Shown here piece after piece: positions 1 to 9,758 of a stretch of DNA of 64,000 nt; positions within the stretch are counted from its first letter, which is position 1; each line of letters begins with the position of its first letter. Below the pieces are notes generated by a model. That model saw nothing but the letters and a program-made list of their open reading frames with translations. It ran no database searches and was not told the origin of the DNA. A program made the position numbers and the translations under genes. The stretch spans positions 1 through 64,000 of the forward strand of contig NZ_VDLV01000001.1 in NCBI RefSeq assembly GCF_013608025.1, read 5' to 3'. The DNA is from Pseudomonas brassicacearum subsp. neoaurantiaca. Its GTDB lineage: Bacteria; Pseudomonadota; Gammaproteobacteria; Pseudomonadales; Pseudomonadaceae.

Positions 1-293
1 CCCGGGCCGGGGAGCAGGGGCGTGGTTTCGCGGTGGTCGCCGATGAGGTGCGCAACCTGGCCCGACGCACCAGCCAAGCCACCGTGGCCATCTCCGATGT
101 GGTCGGCAAGAACCGCGAGCTGGCCCGGCAGGCGGTGATCAGTATGCAGTCCAGTACGCTCAAGGCAGAGCAGGGCGTGAAGCTGGCGAATCAGGCGGGC
201 ACGGTGATCCTGGACATTCATCGCGGCGCGCAGCAGGTGGTCGAGGTGATTGGCGAGTTTGCCCACGCCATGGATCAGCGAGGCGATGCCTGA
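1..293 (+). CDS. Methyl-accepting chemotaxis protein, C-terminal part (partial at left edge)
   Basis: The reading frame is open from the left edge and begins inside the most conserved part of the receptor signalling domain (GRGFAVVADEVRNLARR), the hairpin tip that contacts CheA and CheW. About 95 residues remain in the window. After the tip the helix continues (SQATVAISDVV, EQGVKLANQAG) but the protein stops at about the point where most receptors still have 20 or more residues carrying the distal methylation helix. This is either a natural short variant or a late truncation. It ends six bases before the convergent yejF stop, so the two genes are packed tail to tail. Family identity is certain from the tip motif; ligand is unknown because the sensor part lies outside the window. 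Confidence 0.9.
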   Translation, partial: RAGEQGRGFAVVADEVRNLARRTSQATVAISDVVGKNRELARQAVISMQSSTLKAEQGVKLANQAGTVILDIHRGAQQVVEVIGEFAHAMDQRGDA

Positions 294-298
294 TCGCG

Positions 299-1879
299 TC
301 AGGCTGACCCAGGATGCGCAGCCGCCAACAACTCCTTGGTATACGGATGCTGGGGTGAATCGAACACGTCATGACTGGCGCCTTGCTCGACTACTTTGCC
401 GTCCTTGATCACCAGCATGTCGTGGGCCAGGGCGCGCACCACCGCCAGGTCGTGGCTGATGAACAGGTAAGTCAGGCCGTGCTTTTGCTGAAGGTCGCGG
501 AGCAGGGCGACCACTTGTTTCTGCACGGTGCGGTCGAGGGCGGAGGTGGGTTCGTCCAGCAGGATCAATGCTGGCTTGAGCACCAGCGCCCGGGCGATTG
601 CGATGCGCTGACGCTGGCCGCCGGAAAACTCATGGGGATAGCGATGCCGGCTCTGCGGATCGAGGCCGACTTCCTTGAGCGCCTGGATCACCTGGGCTTC
701 GCATTGCGCGGCGCTGGACGGGCTGTGGACTTCCAGTCCTTCGCTGATGATTTGTTGCACCGACATGCGCGGGCTGAGGCTGCCGAATGGGTCCTGGAAA
801 ACGATTTGCATCTGTTTGCGCCAGGGCCGCAGCTCTTTGTGCGACAGATGATCCAGCGCGTGGCCCTGGAAGCGGATGCTGCCTTCGGATTCGATCAGCC
901 GCAGGATCGCCTGGCCGAGCGTGGATTTGCCGGAGCCGGACTCGCCGACGATGCCCAGGGTCTTGCCGCGCTGGATGCTCAGGCTGATGCCGTCCACGGC
1001 GCGCAGGTACTCCTTGCGCCGGAACAATCCGCCGCCGAGCGGGAAGCTGACCCGCAGATCCTCGACCTGCAGGACTTCTTCGCGTTCATCCCTAGGCAGG
1101 GCTTCGCCTTCCGGTTCGGCGTGCAGCAGCTCGCAGCTATAGGGGTGTTTCGGTGCGCTGAACAGCGTCTCGCACGGCGCCTGCTCGACGATTTCCCCGG
1201 CCTTCATCACGCACACCCGTTGAGCGATGCTGCGCACCAGGTTGAGGTCGTGGCTGATCAGCAGCAGGGACATGCCAAGCCGTTGCTGCAGAGACTTGAG
1301 CAGCAGCAGGATCTTGCGCTGCACGGTTACGTCCAGGGCGGTGGTCGGTTCGTCGGCAATCAACAGTTCCGGTTCGCAAGCCAGGGCCATGGCGATCATG
1401 ACGCGCTGGCGCTGGCCGCCGGAAAGTTGATGCGGATAAGCCTTGAGTCGTTCGGCGGGTTTCTGGATGCCAACCAGGGCCAGCAGTTCCAGGATTCGCT
1501 GGCGCGCGGCCTTGCCGCCCAGGCCACGATGCAGCATCAAGGTTTCGCCGATCTGCTTTTCAACGCTGTGCAGCGGGTTTAGCGACGTCATCGGCTCCTG
1601 GAAGATCATGGCGATCCGGTTGCCGCGCAACTCGCGCAGCGTCTTGGCCTCGGCGCCCACTAGCTCTTCGCCGCGATAGCGAATGCTGCCGGTGGTGCGC
1701 GTGCCGTTTTCCGGCAGCAGTTGCAGGATCGAATGCGCGGTGACCGACTTGCCGGAGCCCGACTCGCCCACCAGCGCCAGGCACTCGCCGGGACGAATGT
1801 CCAGGCACAGGTTGCGCACCACCTTCTGGTCATTGAAGGCCACACTCAGTTCGCGAATTTCGATCAGGTTGTCGCTCAT
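299..1879 (-). CDS. yejF: YejF, peptide ABC transporter ATPase with two nucleotide-binding domains
   Basis: A 526-residue protein with two complete ABC ATPase modules in tandem. The first has Walker A GESGSGKS near residue 40 and signature LSGGQRQRV; the second has Walker [10 protein letters not shown] near residue 310 and signature [15 protein letters not shown]. This fused layout and length match YejF of the YejABEF importer, which in enterobacteria takes up peptide-like compounds including microcin C. The ATG at 1879 is preferred over an upstream TTG at 1909 because it has GGAA seven bases upstream and matches the usual N-terminus. The gene is last of yejA-yejB-yejE-yejF, 26 bases after the yejE stop. 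Confidence 0.93.
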   Translation of the reverse strand: MSDNLIEIRELSVAFNDQKVVRNLCLDIRPGECLALVGESGSGKSVTAHSILQLLPENGTRTTGSIRYRGEELVGAEAKTLRELRGNRIAMIFQEPMTSLNPLHSVEKQIGETLMLHRGLGGKAARQRILELLALVGIQKPAERLKAYPHQLSGGQRQRVMIAMALACEPELLIADEPTTALDVTVQRKILLLLKSLQQRLGMSLLLISHDLNLVRSIAQRVCVMKAGEIVEQAPCETLFSAPKHPYSCELLHAEPEGEALPRDEREEVLQVEDLRVSFPLGGGLFRRKEYLRAVDGISLSIQRGKTLGIVGESGSGKSTLGQAILRLIESEGSIRFQGHALDHLSHKELRPWRKQMQIVFQDPFGSLSPRMSVQQIISEGLEVHSPSSAAQCEAQVIQALKEVGLDPQSRHRYPHEFSGGQRQRIAIARALVLKPALILLDEPTSALDRTVQKQVVALLRDLQQKHGLTYLFISHDLAVVRALAHDMLVIKDGKVVEQGASHDVFDSPQHPYTKELLAAAHPGSA

Positions 1880-1905
1880 CTCAAGGTTCCGCTCATGATA
1901 GTGGG

Positions 1906-2928
1906 TCAAGACCGAGGGTCGAACGCGTCTCGCAACGCTTCACCGATAAACACCAATAGAGAAAGAATCAGCGCCAAGGTGAAAAACGCCGTCAGCCCCA
2001 GCCACGGCGCTTGCAGGTTCTGCTTGCCCTGGGCGATCAGCTCTCCCAGGGATGCGCTGCCGGCCGGCATGCCGAAACCGAGGAAGTCCAGGGCTGTCAG
2101 TGTGGAAATCGCCCCGGTGAGAATAAAGGGTAGGTAGCTCAGCGTGGCGTTCATCGCATTGGGCAGGATGTGCCGCACGATGACCTTGCGGTCGCTCAGG
2201 CCCAGGGCCCTGGCGGCTTTGACGTATTCGAGATTGCGCCCGCGCAGGAACTCGGCGCGTACCACATCCACCAGGGCCAACCAGGAAAACAGCGCCATGA
2301 TCCCCAACAGCCACCAGAAGTTCGGCTCGACGAAACCGGACAGGATGATCAGCAAATAGAGCACCGGCAGCCCCGACCAGACTTCCAGCAGGCGTTGCCC
2401 GAGCAGGTCCACCCAGCCGCCGTAATAACCCTGCAAGGCCCCGGCCGCGATACCAATCAACGCGCTGATGGCGGTCAAGGCCAGGGCGAACAGGATCGAC
2501 ACCCGCGCACCAAAGATGACCCGCGCCATGACGTCCCGGGCCTGGTCGTCGGTGCCCAGCCAATTGACGCTCGACGGCGGGCTTGGCGCCGGTTGATTGA
2601 GGTCGTAGTTGGGCGTGTCATCGCTGAATGGAATGGGCGGGAACAGCAGCCAGCCGCCGCCCCTGTGAATCAGGTCCTGGACATAACTGCTGCGATAGTC
2701 GGCCTGGAACGGCAACTGGCCGCCAAATTCCTGTTCGGTGTGGCGCTTGAACACCGGGAAGTACAGCGAGTCCTCGTAGCTCACCATCAGGGGCTTGTCG
2801 TTGGCGATCAGTTCACCGCCCAACGTCAGGATGAACAGGCCGATGAACAACCACAGTGACCACCAGCCACGACGGTTCTTCTTGAAGCGCTCGAAACGGC
2901 GGCGACCCAACGGGGAAAGCTTGAACAT
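1906..2928 (-). CDS. yejE: YejE, ABC transporter inner-membrane permease
   Basis: A 340-residue binding-protein-dependent permease. A cytoplasmic N-terminus rich in Arg/Lys (GRRRFERFKKNRRG) is followed by a membrane segment (LWLFIGLFILTLGG), a long periplasmic insert carrying the NWLGTDDQARDVMARVIFG motif typical of the OppC/DppC/YejE class, and then five more hydrophobic segments. The EAA-type loop (EYVKAARALGLSDRKVIVRH) that docks on the ATPase lies near residue 235. Its start abuts the yejB stop at 2928, so translation is probably coupled. It would form the channel with YejB. Confidence 0.93.
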   Translation of the reverse strand: MFKLSPLGRRRFERFKKNRRGWWSLWLFIGLFILTLGGELIANDKPLMVSYEDSLYFPVFKRHTEQEFGGQLPFQADYRSSYVQDLIHRGGGWLLFPPIPFSDDTPNYDLNQPAPSPPSSVNWLGTDDQARDVMARVIFGARVSILFALALTAISALIGIAAGALQGYYGGWVDLLGQRLLEVWSGLPVLYLLIILSGFVEPNFWWLLGIMALFSWLALVDVVRAEFLRGRNLEYVKAARALGLSDRKVIVRHILPNAMNATLSYLPFILTGAISTLTALDFLGFGMPAGSASLGELIAQGKQNLQAPWLGLTAFFTLALILSLLVFIGEALRDAFDPRS

Positions 2929-3986
2929 CAGGCGTTCCTCGCGGCGAAGTCGATGCGCGGGTCCACCAGGGTGTAGCAGAGGTCGCCGATGAGTTTGATC
3001 AGCAGGCCGAACAGCGTGAAGATGAACAGCGAGCCAAACACCACCGGATAGTCCCGGGACACGGCGGCTTCATAGCTCATGCGCCCCAGGCCGTCGAGGG
3101 AGAAGATCACCTCGATCAGCAACGAGCCGGCGAAGAACACGCTGATGAATGCCTGGGGAATGCCCGACACCACCAGCAGCATCGCGTTGCGGAACACGTG
3201 GCCGTACAGCACTCGGCGTTCGCTCATGCCCTTGGCCCGCGCGGTGACTACGTATTGGCGGGTGATCTCGTTGAGGAACGAGTTCTTGGTGAGGATCGTC
3301 AGGGTGGCGAAGCCGCCGATCACCAGCGACGTGACCGGCAGCACCAAGTGCCAGAAGTAATCGGCGACCTTGCCCAACGTCGACAAGGACTCGAAGTTGT
3401 CCGAGACCAGACCGCGCACCGGGAACCAATTGAGCGAGGTGCCGCCAGCGAACACGACGATCAGGAACATCGCGAAGAGGAACGCCGGCATGGCGTAGCC
3501 GATGATGATCGCGGTGCTGCTCCACACATCGAAGGCCGAACCGTGATGCACGGCTTTGCGAATGCCCAGGGGGATCGACACCAGGTAGGTGATCAGCGTC
3601 GCCCAGAGCCCAAGGGAAATCGTCACTGGCATCTTTTCCAGGATCAGGTCGGTGACCGTGGCGCCGCGGAAAAAGCTCTTGCCGAAGTCCAGGCGAGCGT
3701 AGCTGGTGAGCATCAACCACAAACGTTCGTGGGCGGGCTTGTCGAAGCCGTACTGTTTCTCGATGTCCTTGATCAGTTGCGGGTCTAGCCCACGGCTGGC
3801 GCGGGAGCTGCCGGTCATGGCATTGCCCGAACTGCCGACGCTGGCGCCGCCGATGCCCTGCAGATGAGCGATCGCCTGTTCCACCGGTCCGCCCGGTGCT
3901 GCCTGGACGATGACGAAGTTCACCAGCAGGATAATCACCAGCGTGGGAATGATCAGCAGCAGGCGCCGCGCAATGTAAGCCCACAT
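2928..3986 (-). CDS. yejB: YejB, ABC transporter inner-membrane permease
   Basis: A 352-residue OppB/DppB-type permease. It opens with [20 protein letters not shown], the standard first membrane helix of this class, and carries an EAA loop ([20 protein letters not shown]). Residues after about 30 hold a Gly/Ser-rich insert ([20 protein letters not shown]), as in YejB relatives. The ATG at 3986 is chosen because it overlaps the yejA stop in an ATGA arrangement; in-frame codons further upstream lie inside yejA. It pairs with YejE in the membrane. Confidence 0.93.
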   Translation of the reverse strand: MWAYIARRLLLIIPTLVIILLVNFVIVQAAPGGPVEQAIAHLQGIGGASVGSSGNAMTGSSRASRGLDPQLIKDIEKQYGFDKPAHERLWLMLTSYARLDFGKSFFRGATVTDLILEKMPVTISLGLWATLITYLVSIPLGIRKAVHHGSAFDVWSSTAIIIGYAMPAFLFAMFLIVVFAGGTSLNWFPVRGLVSDNFESLSTLGKVADYFWHLVLPVTSLVIGGFATLTILTKNSFLNEITRQYVVTARAKGMSERRVLYGHVFRNAMLLVVSGIPQAFISVFFAGSLLIEVIFSLDGLGRMSYEAAVSRDYPVVFGSLFIFTLFGLLIKLIGDLCYTLVDPRIDFAARNA

Positions 3987-5854
3987 CAGTGATGCCCTCC
4001 AGGTGAGCCGCGCTTGATGCGTTCGGCGGTCATCTGCTCGTTGGTCAGCGGCGTGGTGCTGACTTCCCACCAGCTCTCGATGGCTTCGTCATTGCTCGCT
4101 TGGACTTTCGGCATACCGAAGCGATTCCACCACACGGTGGAGCTGCCGGGCGGGTAATAGTTGGGAATCCAGTAGTAGTTCCACTGCAGGACGCGGTCCA
4201 GCGCATGGGCATGGCGGAGCATGTCGCTTTGGGTAGTGGCCCTGACCAGCCCATCGATGAGCGCGTCCACGGCGGGATTCTGCAAGACCATGTAGTTGTT
4301 CGCGCCGGGGTCGGTGGCCGCCGCCGAGCCAAAGTAGTTGTACAGCTCCGTGCCCGGCGAAGTGCTTACGGGGTAACCGGTGATGATCATGTCGTAGTCG
4401 CGGCTCATCAGGCGGTTGACGTACTGGGACGAGTCGATGCGCCGGATATTCATGTCGATGCCGATCTGCGCCAGGGTCCGCTTATAGGGAAGCAGGAGGC
4501 GATCGATCCCGTTCTGGGTCACCAGGAAAGTGAAGCTCAGGGCCTCACCCTCGGCATTCACCAGGCGATCACCATCAGGTTTCCAGCCGGCCTGTTCCAA
4601 CAGGGCCAGGGCTTGCAGTTGCTTGTCACGGATGATGCCGGTGCCGTCGGTTTTCGGCGCCTCGAAAACCTGGGTGAAGACTTCGTCGGGCACCTTGCCG
4701 CGCAATGGCTCCAGGATCGCCAGTTCGCCTGCGTCGGGCAGTTGCCGGGCGGCGAGGTCGGTGTTGGAGAAATAGCTCTGTTGACGCACGTAGAGGTTGC
4801 GCATCATCTGGCGATTGCTCCACTCGAAATCCCAGAGCATCGCCAGCGCCTGGCGTACGCGGCGGTCCTGGAACTGTGGTCGTTGCAGATTGAACACGAA
4901 GCCCTGGGCCGGCTGAGGTGCTTCGGTGGCGAGATGGGCCTTTTGCAGGCGACCGTCGCGCAGGGCCGGGCTGTCGTAGCCAATGGAGTAGCCGGTGGCG
5001 GAGAACTCACGGTTGTAGTCGTACGCGCCGCCGCGCAGGACCTGTCGGGCCACGTCGGTATCACCGAAGTACTCGATGCTGAAGTGGTCGAAATTGTAAA
5101 GGCCGCGGCTGACTGGCAGATCCTTGCCCCACCAGTCGGCGTTGCGCTCGAAGGTGATGCTGCGGCCCGAGTCGACCTTGCTCACCCGGTAAGGACCGCT
5201 GCCAAGAGGCGGCTCGTAGCCGCCGCCGTTGGCGAAGTCGCGGGTTTTCCACCAGTGCTCGGGGAAAACCGGCAGGGTGGCGATGTCCAGGGGGAGGGTG
5301 CGGCTTTCGTTGTTCTTGAAGTCGAAGCGAACGGTGCGTTCCGATTCCACCTCGACCCCTTTGACGGCAGCGAATTGGGTGCGATAGCGCAGGCTGCCCT
5401 GGGTCATCAGCAGATTGAAGCTGTAGCGCACATCTTGCGCGGTGATGGGCTTGCCATCGGCAAAACGTGCCTTGGGATTAAGGTAGAAACGTATCGACAG
5501 GCCGTCCTCGGCGCGTTCCATTTTCTCGGCAACCAGCCCGTAGACGGTATAGGGCTCGTCCAGCGAGCGCTGAGCCAGCGGCGAATAGAGCATGCCATCG
5601 ACCTGGCTGACGCCGATGCCTTTGTCGATATAAGGCAGTACATGGTCGAAATGGCCGATCTCCATGGCTGAGCGGCGCATGGTGCCACCCTTCGGGGCCT
5701 GCGGATTGGCATAGGCGAAATGACCGAAGCCTTCGGCGTACTTGGCCGGTTCGCCATAAACGGTCAGGGCATGTTGGGGAGTGGCATTCACCGTTGCGGC
5801 GCCTGTCAGCAGGAGCACGGCGGAGAACAGCCAGGAGGGAAACGCCAGTCGCAT
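3986..5854 (-). CDS. yejA: YejA, periplasmic peptide-binding protein
   Basis: A 622-residue family-5 solute-binding protein. The N-terminus [18 protein letters not shown] ending in VNATPQ is a Sec signal peptide. The body shows the SBP_bac_5 pattern, for example [13 protein letters not shown] (after residue 120) and [18 protein letters not shown] near the end. The ATG at 5854 starts exactly at the signal peptide with TTAAGG upstream; the frame stays open a further 114 bases but that part has no coding character. It is first in yejABEF and delivers substrate to YejBE. Length fits YejA (about 600 residues). Confidence 0.93.
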   Translation of the reverse strand: MRLAFPSWLFSAVLLLTGAATVNATPQHALTVYGEPAKYAEGFGHFAYANPQAPKGGTMRRSAMEIGHFDHVLPYIDKGIGVSQVDGMLYSPLAQRSLDEPYTVYGLVAEKMERAEDGLSIRFYLNPKARFADGKPITAQDVRYSFNLLMTQGSLRYRTQFAAVKGVEVESERTVRFDFKNNESRTLPLDIATLPVFPEHWWKTRDFANGGGYEPPLGSGPYRVSKVDSGRSITFERNADWWGKDLPVSRGLYNFDHFSIEYFGDTDVARQVLRGGAYDYNREFSATGYSIGYDSPALRDGRLQKAHLATEAPQPAQGFVFNLQRPQFQDRRVRQALAMLWDFEWSNRQMMRNLYVRQQSYFSNTDLAARQLPDAGELAILEPLRGKVPDEVFTQVFEAPKTDGTGIIRDKQLQALALLEQAGWKPDGDRLVNAEGEALSFTFLVTQNGIDRLLLPYKRTLAQIGIDMNIRRIDSSQYVNRLMSRDYDMIITGYPVSTSPGTELYNYFGSAAATDPGANNYMVLQNPAVDALIDGLVRATTQSDMLRHAHALDRVLQWNYYWIPNYYPPGSSTVWWNRFGMPKVQASNDEAIESWWEVSTTPLTNEQMTAERIKRGSPGGHH

Positions 5855-5938
5855 TGTCAGCCTTAACGCCGAGTGATCGATGACCACGATTTGTACGCGA
5901 GCGACGTGCCGATCGCCAGCCCCTCGCATTACCCAAAC

Positions 5939-5968
5939 ATGACGGCCCACCAAAAGGCGGGCCGTCAT
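5939..5968 (-). terminator. Hairpin downstream of ppiC
   Basis: Perfect 10-bp inverted repeat (ATGACGGCCC / GGGCCGTCAT) around a 10-base loop, 16 bases after the stop of the parvulin gene and before the yejA start. The T-run after it on the minus strand is short, so termination may be partial. Confidence 0.55.
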
Positions 5969-5983
5969 GTAGATAAACCGGGA

Positions 5984-6265
5984 TCAGTCCTGGCGGCTGG
6001 TCACTTCCAGCAGGTGATAGCCGAACTGGGTCTTGACCGGGCCTTGGACCACATTGATGGGTGCGCTAAAGACCACGGTGTCGAATTCCTTGACCATCTG
6101 GCCTGGACCGAACGAACCCAGGTCGCCGCCCTGACGGCTGGATGGGCAGGTGGAGTTGGCCTTGGCGATTTCAGCGAAATCGGCGCCGCCTTCGATCTGG
6201 GCCTTGAGTTCGTTGCACTTGTCTTCGCTGGAAACCAGGATGTGGCGGGCAGTGGCTTTGGCCAT
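5984..6265 (-). CDS. ppiC: Parvulin-type peptidyl-prolyl cis-trans isomerase
   Basis: A 93-residue single-domain parvulin, the same size as cytoplasmic PpiC. Diagnostic motifs are ARHILVSSE at residues 6-14, the GGDLGSFGPGQMVKEFD core near 46-62, and the C-terminal TQFGYHLLEV. There is no signal peptide or extra domain, so a cytosolic prolyl isomerase is expected. It lies upstream of yejA on the same strand but is separated by a hairpin, so it is probably its own transcription unit. Confidence 0.95.
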   Translation of the reverse strand: MAKATARHILVSSEDKCNELKAQIEGGADFAEIAKANSTCPSSRQGGDLGSFGPGQMVKEFDTVVFSAPINVVQGPVKTQFGYHLLEVTSRQD

Positions 6266-6339
6266 GGGAAAAATCCTTTCAATGTCTTTAAAAGTGGTCA
6301 GCCTACCGGAATTGGTACGGGTTTGTTGTCAAAAATGCG

Positions 6340-7212
6340 TCAAAGCCCGACGATTCGCAGGCGCTCGGCGTGCTTCAGGTAGAGGTCCACCGGATCGGTT
6401 CCCTTGCACCGTTCGCCGCCGACCGATTGGTTGATCGCGTCCAAGTGGTCCATCGGGTAGTCGGAGCGGATGACCTTGCCCAGGTGTGAGCTGAAGCGTC
6501 CGACGATGCCGTCGTTCTGCCCAGCCTCGGTGATGAAATATTCGGAGAAGGCGCGGCAGAAACCGCGCATGGGATCCGCGGCGTTATCACCGGTGTCTCG
6601 CACCGTGCCGCTCCACGAGTAATAGCGCACACCGTTAACCTCTTGCGCACCGTTGCCTCCCCAGTTACGGGGCAGGCCTTGAGGATACTTGTCATTGAAC
6701 GCGCCCACGCCTTCGGTGGTCAGCGCTGCCAGCGCCGCAATGGCGTGTCGCGGGAGCTGTGCCTGGCCGCTGAGCGCTGAAATGAAGTCGGCAAAAAGCG
6801 TCGCGACTCGACTCGCGACATGCTCCGGCAGACGACCTGGGGTCAACGCCTTGCGCAGGAAATCGGCGAGTTCCGAACCTTGATTGGGCCCGTTGACCGA
6901 AGTGACCGAGGCGACAATGTCCGGTGCCAGCGCCGCAGCGTAGCGGGCGGCCAGCGCGCCTTGGCCGTGACCGATCAGGTTGACCCTGGCGGCGCCGGTT
7001 CCATCAAGGACCCGGTCAATCTGCGCCAATAGCTGCTCGCCACGGGCCTCATTGCAGTGCGTGACGGATACGTACGGGATGAACACTCGGGCGCCGGCCG
7101 TACGTAGGGCTTCTTTGATGCCCTGGAAAAGTTCGGATTGCCCAACTCTGTCGAACCCGAACAAACCATGGACCAATAAGATGGGAAAGCGCGTAGTTGC
7201 ATTCCGTTGCAT
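6340..7212 (-). CDS. Pseudomonas fragi-type triacylglycerol lipase, nucleophile Ser replaced by Gly
   Basis: A 290-residue alpha/beta hydrolase of lipase family I.1. RFPILLVHGLFGFDRVG forms the oxyanion-hole region, and the protein can be followed along its whole length against the short P. fragi lipase (about 293 residues) that lacks a signal peptide. The Asp of the triad sits in NDGIVGRFSSHLG and the His in MDHLDAINQ. The nucleophile elbow, normally GHSQG, reads GHGQG (codon GGC) at about residues 81-85, so the catalytic serine is absent. The ATG at 7212 is preferred to two upstream ATGs because AAAGG sits seven bases before it. As read, the product should not have normal esterase activity; a single A-to-G error (AGC to GGC) would restore it. 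Confidence 0.88.
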   Translation of the reverse strand: MQRNATTRFPILLVHGLFGFDRVGQSELFQGIKEALRTAGARVFIPYVSVTHCNEARGEQLLAQIDRVLDGTGAARVNLIGHGQGALAARYAAALAPDIVASVTSVNGPNQGSELADFLRKALTPGRLPEHVASRVATLFADFISALSGQAQLPRHAIAALAALTTEGVGAFNDKYPQGLPRNWGGNGAQEVNGVRYYSWSGTVRDTGDNAADPMRGFCRAFSEYFITEAGQNDGIVGRFSSHLGKVIRSDYPMDHLDAINQSVGGERCKGTDPVDLYLKHAERLRIVGL

Positions 7213-7536
7213 GTTCATACCTTTTTCGAAGAGGTTCATGTTGTGTTGCCAGCGCCACTCTAATCGACGCGGTGAGCGGGCGGTGTAGGACAAGACCGCT
7301 GCTAGCTGCGGAAACCGGAATAAAGAACATGAGAAGTTTCTTGCGAGGCGGGATGAGGCCTAGGACGTAGAGATGGGTCTGATAGCGGGCGCGCTTCGAG
7401 GCTACAACCTCAGTTGCCTGGGACCACGCTGCGCGTCGTGTTGTCTGATTGCCCGGCTGGGCACAAGGAATTTCAATGGCTTCATCCGGCGCCGTCACAT
7501 CAGACGGTGCCTTTGTCCAAGGACTGGAGCCAGGAT

Positions 7537-8616
7537 ATGACCGTTGAATCATCTGTTCCCAAAACAAGGCGTTCGCCGCACAAGCTGCCGGCACCTTTAC
7601 TGGCAAAGGCCCAAGGCGGCGCGATCGATCCCGCCTGGAGCAAGGTTGTCGTCACGGTCGTGCCGTACCCGATGATGGCTTGTGGCGATGAACTGCTGTT
7701 GCGTTGGCATGGCCTCAATAACGACGGCGAACCGTACCGCCATGAAGTCCGCCGGTTTGTCACGAGACGACAGGTAGGGCGCGATGTCGTTTTTGTCGTG
7801 CGCGAACCTCACCTTGCCGAGTTGGAGGGTGGCTCGTTGGAACTCTCATATCGGGTAACCAGCAAGCAACTGCCGGCCGGACTGGTTTCGGACCCCTTGC
7901 CGTTGGTGATTGGCGATGTACCGACGCATTTGTTGCCGCCCATCGCCAACGATGCAGTGGGTGGGAGTCTCGATCCAGGGCGAGTGCCTGAGGGCACGCA
8001 GGTCACTGTGCGGCCGTATTCAAGGATGGCGGCAGGCGATCGAATCCTCCTCATTGCCAGCCGTGATTCGAAGCCGTTATGGCGCGATGAACTCGATATC
8101 GAAGCCTATGCGGTGGGACGTGAAGTGTCGTTCTGGATTGAACACTCCAATATCGCTCCCCATCTCGGGGGCTCGCTGAGCTTGACCTATGTCGTCAGGC
8201 GAGGGCTTCTGGTGCGCCGGGCGGAATCGTTGTCGATCCGTATAGGTCCGCTGGTACGCCCTGCGCTGAAGGCGCCGGTCATCCTGGAGGCCCATGACGG
8301 TTGGCTTGATGTCGATGCGCTTGATGACGCGGCGACAGTGGTCATCGACGGGGTTGGATTGGAGGCGGGGGAACTGGTCTGGTTTCAGTGCGATGGCACT
8401 TATTTCACCGTCCGCGAATGTTCGATTACCGAGGCGACGGCAGGCCAGACGGTGGTCTTCAAGGTGCCCGCCGCTTATTGGCGCGATCAACGCGACCGTG
8501 CGGTCTGTTTCTTTTATCAGATCGAGCGCCTGGATGATGTCAGCCAGCGGTCTGCGACCGTGACCCTTCAGGTTCGTTCCGGGCTGCCTGGCGGTGGCAA
8601 GCCCCACGCCGAATGA
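7537..8616 (+). CDS. Hypothetical protein with repeated beta-rich domains
   Basis: A 359-residue protein with no signal peptide or membrane helix. It contains three related segments of roughly 100 residues, each opening with a P-x-I/V-x-x-A pattern and a VxVxPYxxMxxGDxxxL motif: VVTVVPYPMMACGDELLLRW near residue 40 and VTVRPYSRMAAGDRILLIA near 160 are clear copies, and VVIDGVGLEAGELVWFQC near 270 is a looser one. Matching GGSLELSYRV and GGSLSLTYVV strands recur. This looks like a string of immunoglobulin-like beta domains of the kind found in Pseudomonas proteins of unknown function. ATG 7537 has GGAG seven bases upstream; the frame continues upstream without a better start. I do not recognise a function. 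Confidence 0.8.
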   Translation: MTVESSVPKTRRSPHKLPAPLLAKAQGGAIDPAWSKVVVTVVPYPMMACGDELLLRWHGLNNDGEPYRHEVRRFVTRRQVGRDVVFVVREPHLAELEGGSLELSYRVTSKQLPAGLVSDPLPLVIGDVPTHLLPPIANDAVGGSLDPGRVPEGTQVTVRPYSRMAAGDRILLIASRDSKPLWRDELDIEAYAVGREVSFWIEHSNIAPHLGGSLSLTYVVRRGLLVRRAESLSIRIGPLVRPALKAPVILEAHDGWLDVDALDDAATVVIDGVGLEAGELVWFQCDGTYFTVRECSITEATAGQTVVFKVPAAYWRDQRDRAVCFFYQIERLDDVSQRSATVTLQVRSGLPGGGKPHAE

Positions 8617-8640
8617 GGGCTTGCCGATTGTTCAAGGCGT

Positions 8641-9711
8641 TCACGCCAGCGCTTGCAACCTGCAGTGAGCCTGGCGCAACAGTTGCTCGGTGGATTCCCA
8701 GCCAAGGCACCCATCGGTGACTGACACCCCGTAGCGCATCGCCGGGCCCAATGGCTGGCAGCCCTCGAACAGATGGCTTTCGAGCATCATGCCGATGAGG
8801 GCGTGATTGCCATGCACCCGTTGTTCCAATACTTCGTTGAATACCTGGGGTTGGCGCAGTGGGTCCTTGCCGCTGTTGGCGTGGCTGCAATCGACCATGA
8901 TGCGGGTCGGGATCTTGAGGCGAGCCAGGTCGTCGTGTATCTGGGCCACGCTCTGGCGATCATAGTTCGGACCGCGATGGCCGCCGCGCAGCACCAGATG
9001 AGTGTCGGGGTTGCCCGGGGTCTGGATGATCGCCGGATGTCCCTGGCTATCGACGCCGAAATGCCGATGAGGATGGGCGGCGGAGCGCATGGCGTCACAG
9101 GCGATGCCGACGCCGCCATCCGTACCATTCTTGAAACCTACCGGCATGCCCAGGCCGCTGGCCATCTCCCGGTGAATCTGCGATTCGGTGGTACGGGCGC
9201 CGATGGCCACCCAGCTCAGCAGGTCGTCGAAGTAACCGGCAGCCATGGGCTGCAACAACTCCGTGGCGACGGGCAGCCCGAGTCGCAGCATTTCACGCAT
9301 CAATTCCCGGGACAGGCCGAGGCCGGCGGCCATGTCGTCACTGCCGTCGAGGTGAGGGTCGTAGGCCAGGCCTTTCCAACCGACAGTGGTGCGCGGCTTT
9401 TCGACGTAGGCACGCATCACCAGCAGCATGCTGTCGCTCACCTCATGGGCAAGACGGGCGAGGTTGGCGGCGTATTCGAGGGCGGATTTCGGGTCGTGGA
9501 TGGAGCAAGGGCCGACGATGACCAACAGGCGGGAATCCTCGCCATTGAGGATTGCGCGGATCGCTTGGCGATGGACACCGACTTGGTGACTCAACGCCAC
9601 ATCAAGTGGCAATTGATGCTTGAGCTGCAACGCGCTTGGCAAGCGCAGGGTCAGGGCTTCATTGGCAGGGTTGAGCGTGGACAGCGGCAAAGCGGAGACG
9701 GACGAATTCAT
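8641..9711 (-). CDS. 3-deoxy-7-phosphoheptulonate (DAHP) synthase, class I
   Basis: A 356-residue AroF/AroG/AroH-type enzyme condensing phosphoenolpyruvate and erythrose 4-phosphate, the entry step of the shikimate pathway. Seen motifs are VIVGPCSIHDPKSALEYA (about residue 60), MRAYVEKPRTTVGWKGL, GARTTESQIHREMASGL and the metal-site MVDCSHANSGKD. Length and motifs match the type I-alpha family; which amino acid inhibits it cannot be read directly. ATG 9711 has AGGAAG upstream and the usual short N-terminal arm; the frame is open to 9918 but that DNA holds a different leader ORF. About 460 bases of untranslated leader with an attenuator precede it. Confidence 0.95.
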   Translation of the reverse strand: MNSSVSALPLSTLNPANEALTLRLPSALQLKHQLPLDVALSHQVGVHRQAIRAILNGEDSRLLVIVGPCSIHDPKSALEYAANLARLAHEVSDSMLLVMRAYVEKPRTTVGWKGLAYDPHLDGSDDMAAGLGLSRELMREMLRLGLPVATELLQPMAAGYFDDLLSWVAIGARTTESQIHREMASGLGMPVGFKNGTDGGVGIACDAMRSAAHPHRHFGVDSQGHPAIIQTPGNPDTHLVLRGGHRGPNYDRQSVAQIHDDLARLKIPTRIMVDCSHANSGKDPLRQPQVFNEVLEQRVHGNHALIGMMLESHLFEGCQPLGPAMRYGVSVTDGCLGWESTEQLLRQAHCRLQALA

Positions 9712-9758
9712 GATCTGGCTTCCTGGGCGGGCAGCGGGTTCAGTCCCGCGCGCCGGCC

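Noticed and set aside
371..1582. Long plus-strand frame of 403 codons
   Set aside because: It is antisense to yejF, whose ABC motifs are unmistakable; high GC makes long shadow frames.
4100..5671. 523-codon plus-strand frame
   Set aside because: Antisense shadow of yejA with no recognisable domain.
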